From contig DJFN01000109.1 in NCBI GenBank assembly GCA_002432085.1, positions 4,478 through 10,549 on the forward strand: a DNA stretch of 6,072 nucleotides. Reading direction: 5' to 3'. This document shows, piece by piece, positions 1 to 5,534 of the stretch. Under the pieces are notes generated by a model. It worked only from the letters and a program-made list of their open reading frames with translations, ran no database searches and had not been told where the DNA came from. Source of the DNA: Flavobacteriales bacterium UBA5871. GTDB taxonomy: Bacteria > Bacteroidota > Bacteroidia > Flavobacteriales_D > Crocinitomicaceae. Within the stretch, counting starts at the first letter, position 1. Each line of letters begins with the position of its first letter. Both the position numbers and the translations under genes were made by a program.

Positions 1-393
1 CGCCACTTGTATGCCCTGGCCAGCTACCGGTTCGATCTTTCGAAAACTTACGCACTCGAGCCACTGGTGATCCTGAAAAACACGACTGCTTCACCGTTGA
101 GCTACGACGCCGGATTACGTTTCCATTACCAGCGCATCGGCTGGCTGAGCCTTTCCTACAGAAGTCAATCGACCATGTGTGCCGGTGTCGGGATCAATCT
201 GATGAAACATTTCCGACTGGCCTATGCCTTCGAATTCGGTGTGTCCGGATTGCGTTCCTTCGGTGCGGGCGCTCATGAGCTTCATCTTGGTTTCGTGCTG
301 GGCCGTCGCCGGAATATGGAAAAGGAATTCAAGGAGCAGGAAAAAGAGCATCAACAGCAGCTGGATGATGAGCTGCAGCCGGGGACGATGTAA
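1..393 (+). CDS. PorP/SprF-family T9SS outer-membrane protein, 3' part only
   Basis: The gene runs in from the left edge, so the start and signal peptide are missing; codon 1 of the window is already in frame and the stop is TAA. About 130 residues remain. They show alternating aromatic/polar beta-strands typical of the C-terminal half of PorP/SprF proteins: SYRFDLS, then YALEPLVILKNT, then LSLSYRSQ, then LAYAFEFGVSGL, and finally a glycine-rich turn into AGAHELHLGFVLG. The family's usual ending is a GTHEI-like motif followed by a final strand, which matches well. Members are outer-membrane barrels associated with T9SS and gliding motility in Bacteroidota. After the last strand (GFVLGRRR) there is a highly charged Glu/Lys/Gln tail of about 26 residues (bases 313-390), longer than I expect for the family. 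The family call rests on pattern similarity; its specific role (secretion core or gliding paralogue) cannot be told. Confidence 0.82.
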   Translation, partial: RHLYALASYRFDLSKTYALEPLVILKNTTASPLSYDAGLRFHYQRIGWLSLSYRSQSTMCAGVGINLMKHFRLAYAFEFGVSGLRSFGAGAHELHLGFVLGRRRNMEKEFKEQEKEHQQQLDDELQPGTM

Positions 394-687
394 TTTAACA
401 CCGACAGGCTTTACCACAAAAGAACAGAGTTTTTTTTTGGACGTGCTTACCCGAAAAGGTAGCAAAGGGAATGTTCGTTTGGAATCCATTCTGTTCGCCC
501 ATTGGCGGGACGAAAATTGAATTTCGGGCTAAAAATTAACCAGGATGCCTTTGCTCCTTAAAACACAGCAGGAAATTGTCTTTGCTCTTTTGTGGTGAAA
601 CAACATCACCCTGTTAACATCTGGAAAAACGCATCCGTTCGCTGTTTGGACATAACCATTAATTTTGTCGGCAACAAACAGATCCGA
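394..687. other. Intergenic region before the acyltransferase gene
   Basis: About 290 bases without a supported gene. Open frames that cross it on either strand are short and continue out of phase into the flanking genes, so they look like chance. A run of nine T occurs at 430-438, but I find no convincing stem before it, so I do not call a terminator. Short self-complementary segments around 496-529 (for instance CGAAA with TTTCG) compete with one another and give no clear structure. The only regulatory candidate is a -7-like box at 660-667. Confidence 0.5.
660..667 (+). promoter_or_regulatory. Possible Bacteroidota -7 box for the acyltransferase gene
   Basis: TAATTTTG fits the TAnnTTTG -7 consensus of the Bacteroidota primary sigma factor exactly. 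It lies 20 bases before the ATG at 688, which would give a short leader. No good TTG/TTTG -33 element sits at the expected spacing upstream; the TTTGG at 644-648 is too close. One short motif in AT-rich DNA can arise by chance, so this is a candidate only. It supports the ATG at 688 over the upstream GTG codons. Confidence 0.3.
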
Positions 688-2010
688 ATGCGTCCGCTGT
701 ACATGCTTCTTTACTTCTCGCTGAACTATTCGCTCAGTCTTTTTTACAGAAGATCCCGGATAGTTAATAAGCCGAAAAAGCGCTATAACAGCACCATTTA
801 CATCAGTAATCATCCGAATTCCTTTATGGATCCGCTCGTTATCGGACAGGGAAATCACGCCATTGTTTACTTCATGACGCGCTCGGATGTTTTCAAATGG
901 TGGCTCAAGCCTGTTCTGTGGGCGTCACACATGCTTCCGATCTTCCGTCAGCACGACGGCGAAGACACCAAAACAGCCAATTCCGATACCTTTCGCCAGG
1001 TAAATGAAAGCCTCGCCAAAGGCCGCAATATTCTCATTTTCGGGGAAGGTTTTACCGACGACGTTCCAATTCGCAGCCTGAAGCCGGTGAAAAAAGGTGG
1101 CGTACGCATGGGCTTTCACGCATTGGTAGCTACGAACTGGGAAAAACGGATTTCGATCGCGGCATTGGGGGTTAATTACACCGATCGCAACACCATCGGC
1201 AGCGATTACCTGATCGCCAATTCCGAGCCGATCTGTCTGAACGATTACAAAGACGCTTACCTGCAGCAACCGAGCAAGACGATCAACGAGCTCACGAAGC
1301 TGATCGAGCAGCGCATGCAGGAAGCGATCACGTATGTGAAGAACAAAGCATGGGCGCCATTCCACGAAAATGTGATGCAGATCACGCGCAAAGGGATGAA
1401 TCACCCCAATTTCGAAAAACATCTGACACTCGAAGAACGCTGGAATTACTCGCGCGAGCTGGCAATGTGGCTGAACGAACAGGAACCGGACGAAAACGCA
1501 GCGCTGGTTGCCCTGAAAAAAGACCTGGAAGGCTATTTCGGGCTGCTGAAACGCATGAAGCTCGAAGACCGTTTCGTACTGGCGAAAAAACGTCCCGAGC
1601 TCATCGACCGTTCGAAAGAGCTGCTGATATTGTTGTTCCTCTGGCCGCTGGCGATCGTTGGCATGATTCACGGCCTGGTTCCGTACCTGGTCGTGAAGAA
1701 ATTTACCGAGAAGTCCTTTCGCCGTAAGGTATTTTGGGGCTCGGTGAAAATGATGCTTGGAAAGCTGTTCGGAACAATCTATAACATTCCGCTTATTCTC
1801 CTGCTGAATTATTATGTGTTTCCTTCCAACTGGTTCGGACTGGCTTACTTTTTCGTCATCCCGGTGCTCTGTTGGATCGCAATGATCTACGTTCGCGCTT
1901 TCAAGGAATTCCGTTTGAAAGGAGCCATGAAGACAGCCGATGTATCCAAATTCGTGACAAAACGCGACGAAATCGAGCAGAAAATCCGCGAGCTGATTCC
2001 TGTGGCTTAG
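688..2010 (+). CDS. Phospholipid/glycerol acyltransferase (PlsC-like) with C-terminal membrane helices
   Basis: A 440-residue member of the lysophospholipid/glycerol-3-phosphate acyltransferase superfamily, expected to transfer fatty acyl groups at the cytoplasmic membrane. Acyltransferase blocks appear in order. Block I is NHPNSFMDP, with His42 and Asp48. Block II is around LPIFRQHDG (83-91). Block III is IFGEGFTDD followed by LKPVKKGGVRMGF (from about 117). The block IV region is ALGVNYTDRN (near 160). His-to-Asp spacing is five residues, as in the fungal Gat/Sct-like branch, rather than the four of classic PlsC. Three hydrophobic segments follow, near residues 312-336, 361-378 and 382-402. 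The start at 688 is preferred because MRPLYMLLYFSL begins the membrane-proximal helix typical of these proteins. GTG codons at 592 and 595 would add 32 residues with no family resemblance. It ends TAG-TAA-TAA, three stops in frame. Substrate is not determinable. It could be co-transcribed with the kinase gene 26 bases downstream, but their composition differs. Confidence 0.88.
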   Translation: MRPLYMLLYFSLNYSLSLFYRRSRIVNKPKKRYNSTIYISNHPNSFMDPLVIGQGNHAIVYFMTRSDVFKWWLKPVLWASHMLPIFRQHDGEDTKTANSDTFRQVNESLAKGRNILIFGEGFTDDVPIRSLKPVKKGGVRMGFHALVATNWEKRISIAALGVNYTDRNTIGSDYLIANSEPICLNDYKDAYLQQPSKTINELTKLIEQRMQEAITYVKNKAWAPFHENVMQITRKGMNHPNFEKHLTLEERWNYSRELAMWLNEQEPDENAALVALKKDLEGYFGLLKRMKLEDRFVLAKKRPELIDRSKELLILLFLWPLAIVGMIHGLVPYLVVKKFTEKSFRRKVFWGSVKMMLGKLFGTIYNIPLILLLNYYVFPSNWFGLAYFFVIPVLCWIAMIYVRAFKEFRLKGAMKTADVSKFVTKRDEIEQKIRELIPVA

Positions 2011-2036
2011 TAATAAAAGATATCTTAGATGGTATC

Positions 2037-2621
2037 ATGCCACATTTATATATCATAGCAGGTTGTAACGGTGCAGGAAAAACGACTGCTTCATTCAATG
2101 TGCTGCCGAAAACATTGAATTGCCAGGAATTTGTAAATGCTGACGAAATAGCACGCGGCATCTCTCCTTTTCATCCGGAAAATGTAGCAATACAAGCAGG
2201 ACGAATCATGCTGGGGCGCATCAAAGAGTTATTGGCAGAAGGTACCGATTTCGCTATTGAAACAACTTTAACTACCACAACTTATAAAAGAACTATAGAG
2301 CAGGCTAAAACCTTAGGGTATGAAGTCACACTCCTGTTTTTTTGGTTGAATTCTGAAGAATTGGCAATCAGCCGTGTTAAACAACGTGTAAAAGAGGGTG
2401 GACATAATATTCCCGAGCCTATCATACGGCGGCGATATAAGCGTGGAATCTTTCAATTATTGAGTGTTTTTTTGGATATTTGCCATAACTATATGATCAT
2501 TGATAATTCAAGAGAAGAATATGTGTTGATTGCTGAGAAAATGGGGCAGAAAATACATGTTCACTCAATAGAATTATTTGACTTATTAAAATCTCGGATA
2601 AATGAAATGTCAGGAAATTAG
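2037..2621 (+). CDS. Zeta-toxin-like P-loop kinase/ATPase
   Basis: A 194-residue P-loop protein of the zeta-toxin-like/'predicted ABC-type ATPase' group (COG4185-like by my reading). It opens with a beta-strand and Walker A, IIAGCNGAGKTT (Gly9 to Thr17, Lys15). FVNADEIARGISPF follows (32-45), where Asp36 matches the conserved acidic position of zeta/PezT kinases. Then come a strand ending FAIETTL (Glu75) and a basic lid-like segment with Arg113, Arg117, GGHNIPE (121-127) and an RRR-Y-K-R cluster (131-136). Zeta toxins phosphorylate UDP-N-acetylglucosamine, but many relatives have no tested substrate, so toxicity is inference. ATG 2037 is chosen because the family starts directly before the first strand; the open frame extends upstream only inside the acyltransferase gene. 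TATCTTAG at 2021-2028 differs by one base from a -7 box but has no clear -33 partner. Counted rows have about 27-38% G+C against 53-60% in the flanks, which suggests acquisition. Its last 20 bases overlap the small gene downstream. Confidence 0.85.
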   Translation: MPHLYIIAGCNGAGKTTASFNVLPKTLNCQEFVNADEIARGISPFHPENVAIQAGRIMLGRIKELLAEGTDFAIETTLTTTTYKRTIEQAKTLGYEVTLLFFWLNSEELAISRVKQRVKEGGHNIPEPIIRRRYKRGIFQLLSVFLDICHNYMIIDNSREEYVLIAEKMGQKIHVHSIELFDLLKSRINEMSGN

Positions 2622-2763
2622 TCTGCGGGACAAAATTCTTTCAGGATTGGAAGATTCTTTTAAGCAGCTGGTTAAAGCTAAGAAACGTCAAAATGGTACG
2701 TTTGTCTGGTCTGTTGATGGAAAAATTGTTCACGTTAAAGCAAAAGATGTCAAACTGAAATAA
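2602..2763 (+). CDS. Small basic protein overlapping the zeta-like kinase gene; possible partner or antitoxin
   Basis: A 53-residue frame starting at ATG 2602, inside the end of the kinase gene (20-base overlap, shifted frame), and ending at TAA 2763. The protein begins MKCQEISLRDKILSGLE. It then has a probable amphipathic helix with SFKQLVKAKKRQ, and finishes with a short beta-like segment, TFVWSVDGKIVHVKAKD. It is rich in lysine and has no signal peptide or membrane segment, so it should be cytoplasmic. The layout 'SL-x-KI-x-x-GLE ... LVKAKK-x-x-NG ... DGKIV-x-V' resembles, from memory, small hypothetical proteins found beside zeta-like ATPases in other bacteria; I cannot confirm this without a search. 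The overlap implies translational coupling. Toxin-first order would be the reverse of the usual antitoxin-first arrangement. There is no other Met in the frame, so the start is well determined. Function unknown; the partner role is inference. Confidence 0.68.
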   Translation: MKCQEISLRDKILSGLEDSFKQLVKAKKRQNGTFVWSVDGKIVHVKAKDVKLK

Positions 2764-2950
2764 TCTGTTCAGTATTATTATTCACTGATTTCCACGCTTT
2801 TTGTTCAGGATTAATCATTCATTCCGAACACAAATAACATCATATCAATTAATTAGACTCTAAACACTTATTGTCCCGCGTTTGTCCGCAGGCGATGAAA
2901 GCATGTATTATGTGTTTATTACTACATTGTTAACTCAAAATAAACACTAC
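2764..2950. other. AT-rich intergenic segment with partial repeats
   Basis: Non-coding DNA between the small gene and the CotH gene. The row 2821-2880 has 20 G+C of 60, as low as the kinase module. TGTTCAG occurs twice (2765-2771 and 2802-2808). Near the right end, 2871-2891 holds two near-tandem segments, TTGTCCCGCG then TTTGTCCGCAG, that are inverted matches to CTGCGGGACAAA at 2623-2634 inside the small gene. No convincing terminator or promoter is visible; TACATTGT at 2923-2930 is only a poor -7 match. Confidence 0.45.
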
Positions 2951-5014
2951 ATGCTTCGACATTTCCTCCTCTCCACCGCAGCTTTTTGCTCCTTCGTTTC
3001 TCTTGCACAGACCTTTCCCGGTCCCGGCGGCGATATTGAAGACCAGCAAACCCTTAATTTTCCGATCAATGTGAGCGGCTTGCCAACGGCCATAAATAAC
3101 ACCTTTGGTGTTGAGCAGGTTTGTCTGAGTCTAACGCATACGTATGTCGAAGATCTGACGCTTTCGCTCGTTGCTCCAGATGGAACGATTGTTACACTCG
3201 TTTCCAACGAAGGCGGCAGCGGCGATAATATGCAGAACACCTGCTTTTTGTGGAACGCTACGACGCTGATCACATCGGGCTCGGCTCCTTTTACGGGAAC
3301 GTATCGCCCGGAAGGCGAGCTGGCGGATGTCAACAACGGACAAAACCCGAACGGCCAATGGCGACTCCGCATCAACGACAACGCTAACAACGACGAAGGC
3401 GAGCTGCTGGGCTGGGCAATCACGTTCAGCAACGAACCGGCCCAAAGCACCGCATTTGTGGAATCCGAGCTGCCGATCGTGGTGATCAATACGAACGGCG
3501 AAGACATTCCGAACGAACCGAAGATCGACGCACACATGGGCATCATTTACAACGGCCCGGGCGCAATGAACCACCTGAGCGATCCGTTTAACGCTTACAA
3601 TAACAACATCGGCATCGAATTGCGCGGCTCTTCATCGGCAAGCTTTCCGCAGAAATCATACGGTTTTGAAACGCGTGACATTAACAACACGGAACTTGAT
3701 TTCGACCTGATGGGCATGCCGGAAGAACACGACTGGATTCTGTATGCGCCATACAACGATAAAACCTGCATGCGGAATATTCTCGCTTACGACATTGCCA
3801 ACAAAACCGGTCATTATGCTCCGCGCACGCAGTTGTGTGAAGTTGTGCTCAACGGCGATTACCACGGGATTTACGTCCTGATGGAAAAAATCAAGCGCGA
3901 TAACGGCCGCGTGGATATTGCCAACCTGCAGCCGGTCGATATCGAAGGCGATGAGCTAACGGGCGGTTATATCATTAAAGTCGATCGTCACGACGGTCCG
4001 GGAACTTACTGGAATTCCGACTACCAGACTTCCAATGGACAGAACGTGAATTTCGTTTACGTCGAGCCGAAAGCGGATAACATCATGCCGCAGCAGCGCG
4101 ATTACATCCAGGATTACGTCGATTCGTTCGAGCTGGCACTTTACGGACCGAATTTCGCCGATCCGGTGGATGGTTACCGTCGTTTTATCGACCCGGCTTC
4201 CTTTATCGATTATTTCATCCTGAACGAAGTCAGCAAAAACGTCGATGGCTACCGTTTGAGCACCTTCTTATACAAGGACAAAACCAGCAACGGCGGCAAA
4301 TTGAATGCCGGCCCTGCGTGGGATTACAACCTCGCGTTCTGGAACGCCAATTACTGCGAAGGCGAGTTGACTACCGGCTGGGCATACGCCTTCAACAATG
4401 TTTGCAATGACTCCTACAGCGTTCCGTTCTGGTGGGGCAAGCTGTTACAGGATCCGGTTTACACGAGCGAGCTGAAATGCCGCTGGAACGAATTGCGTCA
4501 GACGGTCCTGAGCTTGCCTGAGCTGTATTTCACCATCGACTCAGTAGCTACCGACATTGCCAATGCACAAGTCCGTCATTTCGTTCAGTGGCCGCTTCTG
4601 GGTGAATACACCTGGCCGAATCCGGAGCCGATTCCCGACGATTTCCAGGGAGAGATCGCGGCGCTGAAATCCTGGCTGCAGGACCGCATCGCGTGGATGG
4701 ACGCCAACTTACCGGGTACGTGCTATCTCGGAACCGACGAATGGACACTCACAGATGACAACCTGCATGTTTATCCGAACCCGTTCCAGACTGGTTTTCA
4801 GCTGAATTTCTACCTGCCCTTGGAACAAAACCTGGAGGTTTCACTCATGGACATGACCGGAAATGTGATCCGCACCACGACGCACAATCTTTCGGGCGGC
4901 GAGCACACGATCGACCTGGATTTCTCGCAACAGCAGCTTGCGGGCGGAATGTACCTGCTGCGCATTGCTTCCGGCAACCGGACCATCGTACGAAAAGTGA
5001 CCAAAGCGGATTAA
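2951..5014 (+). CDS. Secreted CotH-kinase protein with N-terminal P-domain and C-terminal T9SS sorting domain
   Basis: A 687-residue exported protein. Residues 1-19 or 1-20 form a signal peptide (MLRHFLLSTAAFCSFVSLAQ). A proprotein-convertase-type P-domain spans about 22-160, with HTYVEDLTLSLVAPDG and later NGQWRLRINDNA...GELLGWAITF. A CotH kinase domain spans about 172-480: SFPQKSYGFETR (231-242), HDWILYAPYNDKTCMRN (260-276), EVVLNGDYHGIYVLMEKIKR (297-316), GGYIIKVDRHD (338-348) and GPAWDYNLAF (454-463). A T9SS type A sorting domain starts at VYPNPF (607-612) and ends in KVTKAD. Bacillus CotH is a protein kinase of spore coat proteins; activity of Bacteroidota homologues is mostly untested. 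The last residue of WDYN replaces the frequent Asp, which may matter for metal binding. The ATG at 2951 is chosen because it directly opens the signal peptide; the frame extends upstream to 2882 but adds nothing recognisable. Export is expected through Sec and then T9SS to the surface or medium. Eight Cys in the mature chain would allow disulfides. Confidence 0.92.
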   Translation: MLRHFLLSTAAFCSFVSLAQTFPGPGGDIEDQQTLNFPINVSGLPTAINNTFGVEQVCLSLTHTYVEDLTLSLVAPDGTIVTLVSNEGGSGDNMQNTCFLWNATTLITSGSAPFTGTYRPEGELADVNNGQNPNGQWRLRINDNANNDEGELLGWAITFSNEPAQSTAFVESELPIVVINTNGEDIPNEPKIDAHMGIIYNGPGAMNHLSDPFNAYNNNIGIELRGSSSASFPQKSYGFETRDINNTELDFDLMGMPEEHDWILYAPYNDKTCMRNILAYDIANKTGHYAPRTQLCEVVLNGDYHGIYVLMEKIKRDNGRVDIANLQPVDIEGDELTGGYIIKVDRHDGPGTYWNSDYQTSNGQNVNFVYVEPKADNIMPQQRDYIQDYVDSFELALYGPNFADPVDGYRRFIDPASFIDYFILNEVSKNVDGYRLSTFLYKDKTSNGGKLNAGPAWDYNLAFWNANYCEGELTTGWAYAFNNVCNDSYSVPFWWGKLLQDPVYTSELKCRWNELRQTVLSLPELYFTIDSVATDIANAQVRHFVQWPLLGEYTWPNPEPIPDDFQGEIAALKSWLQDRIAWMDANLPGTCYLGTDEWTLTDDNLHVYPNPFQTGFQLNFYLPLEQNLEVSLMDMTGNVIRTTTHNLSGGEHTIDLDFSQQQLAGGMYLLRIASGNRTIVRKVTKAD

Positions 5015-5016
5015 GG

Positions 5017-5047
5017 TTGGAAGGCGGCATGGAAATTGTTATCTTCC
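5017..5047 (+). promoter_or_regulatory. Candidate promoter of the repeat-protein gene
   Basis: TTGG at 5017-5020 and TATCTTCC at 5040-5047 are separated by 19 bases. This spacing suits the Bacteroidota -33 (TTTG/TTGG) and -7 (TAnnTTTG) elements, although the -7 box departs at its last two bases. Transcription would begin near 5053, leaving a leader of about 15 bases before ATG 5068. The CotH stop at 5014 is close enough that read-through from that gene is also possible. Confidence 0.35.
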
Positions 5048-5067
5048 TGTCGCATTAAACCTTCATT

Positions 5068-5481
5068 ATGAAAAACCTGTTACTTATCGCGACGCTTCTG
5101 TTCGCTTCCTTTTCCTGGTCACAAACCGTGCAAAACGGCAATTATTCGACCATCGGCTATATTCAAAACGACGGAACCGTTCAGAACGGTAACTATTCCA
5201 CTGTTGGTTATATCAAGGACGACGGAACGGTCATGAACGGCAATTACTCCACGATCGGCTATATCCGCGACGATGGCTCGGTGACGAACAGCAATTATTC
5301 CACCATCGGCTATATCAAGAATGACGGAACGATCATGAACAGCAATTATTCGACGATCGGTTACGTGAAAGACGACGGAACGGTAATGAACAGCAACTAT
5401 TCCACGATCGGATACGCCAAAGGAATCTCAAGAGAAAGAGCAGCGGCGTTTTTCTTCTTTTTTATAGAACTACGCAACTAA
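5068..5481 (+). CDS. Exported 17-residue-repeat protein, five-fold beta-flower-like
   Basis: A 137-residue protein. Residues 1-18 (MKNLLLIATLLFASFSWS) form a clear signal peptide. Five full 17-residue repeats follow from Val21 (21-37, 38-54, 55-71, 72-88, 89-105), with a sixth partial copy ending GYAKG (106-119). The unit is V-x-N-(G/S)-NYST(I/V)GYI-x-(N/D)DGT. The tail is ISRERAAAFFFFFIELRN with five consecutive Phe. The repeat and the tail type (AA followed by a Phe run) match what I recall of proteins called 'five-fold beta-flower' in Bacteroidota, thought to form a propeller-like ring of beta hairpins; the function is unknown. There is no lipobox and no T9SS sorting domain, so a periplasmic or outer-membrane-associated place is inferred. 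The start is fixed by the signal peptide. It lies 53 bases after the CotH gene and converges with the lipoprotein gene. Confidence 0.83.
   Translation: MKNLLLIATLLFASFSWSQTVQNGNYSTIGYIQNDGTVQNGNYSTVGYIKDDGTVMNGNYSTIGYIRDDGSVTNSNYSTIGYIKNDGTIMNSNYSTIGYVKDDGTVMNSNYSTIGYAKGISRERAAAFFFFFIELRN
5128..5418 (+). repeat. 51-base tandem coding repeats
   Basis: Five complete 51-base units and one partial unit encode the 17-residue repeats. The units are in frame and of equal length, with no spacers. They are similar but not identical: codons for NYSTIGY vary at third positions from copy to copy (for example Gly as GGC, GGT or GGA; Thr as ACC, ACT or ACG). They are therefore old copies kept alike at protein level. 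Confidence 0.9.
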
Positions 5482-5482
5482 T

Positions 5483-5534
5483 GAAATGTAAAAGAGTCTC
5501 AACTTTCAATTTTACATTTTACATTTCTAATTTA
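5483..5534. terminator. Inverted-repeat and heptad-repeat element between convergent genes
   Basis: GAAATGTAAAA at 5483-5493 is the exact reverse complement of TTTTACATTTC at 5517-5527, an 11-base stem. A shorter alternative pairing uses the first TTTTACATTT copy (5510-5519). The right arm belongs to a period-7 array: CAACTTT, CAATTTT, ACATTTT, ACATTTC, TAATTTA at 5500-5534. It sits between the stop of the plus-strand repeat gene (5481) and covers the stop of the minus-strand lipoprotein gene (5519-5521), so a bidirectional terminator is the natural reading. The stem is AT-rich with a loop of 16-23 bases, so strength is uncertain. Confidence 0.5.

Noticed and set aside
429..440. T-run as a rho-independent terminator of the PorP/SprF gene
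   Set aside because: No stable stem precedes the T-run in the sequence I can see.
115..520. Open frames on both strands crossing the end of the PorP/SprF gene and the intergenic region
   Set aside because: Each mixes out-of-frame coding sequence with non-coding DNA and shows no protein-like pattern.
592..687. GTG codons at 592 and 595 as acyltransferase start
   Set aside because: The added 32 residues resemble nothing in the family, and the ATG at 688 directly precedes the expected first helix.
925..1671. Long 248-codon open frame on the minus strand inside the acyltransferase gene
   Set aside because: The plus strand here encodes recognisable acyltransferase motifs, and the minus frame gives no known motif. 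It is a shadow of codon bias in GC-richer DNA.
1872..2036. N-terminal extension of the zeta-like kinase into the acyltransferase gene
   Set aside because: The extra residues are an out-of-frame reading of the acyltransferase end; the kinase fold starts right at the ATG at 2037.
2698..2705. TACGTTTG as a -7 promoter box
   Set aside because: It matches TAnnTTTG but lies inside the small gene, more than 240 bases from the next start, so chance is more likely.
2947..3574. Two overlapping minus-strand open frames within the CotH gene
   Set aside because: They lie opposite the P-domain and the start of the CotH domain, whose motifs are clear on the plus strand; the minus translations are low-complexity without family features.
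5128..5418. CRISPR array suggested by regular 51-base repeats
   Set aside because: The units are contiguous, in frame and encode a conserved peptide with no unique spacers.
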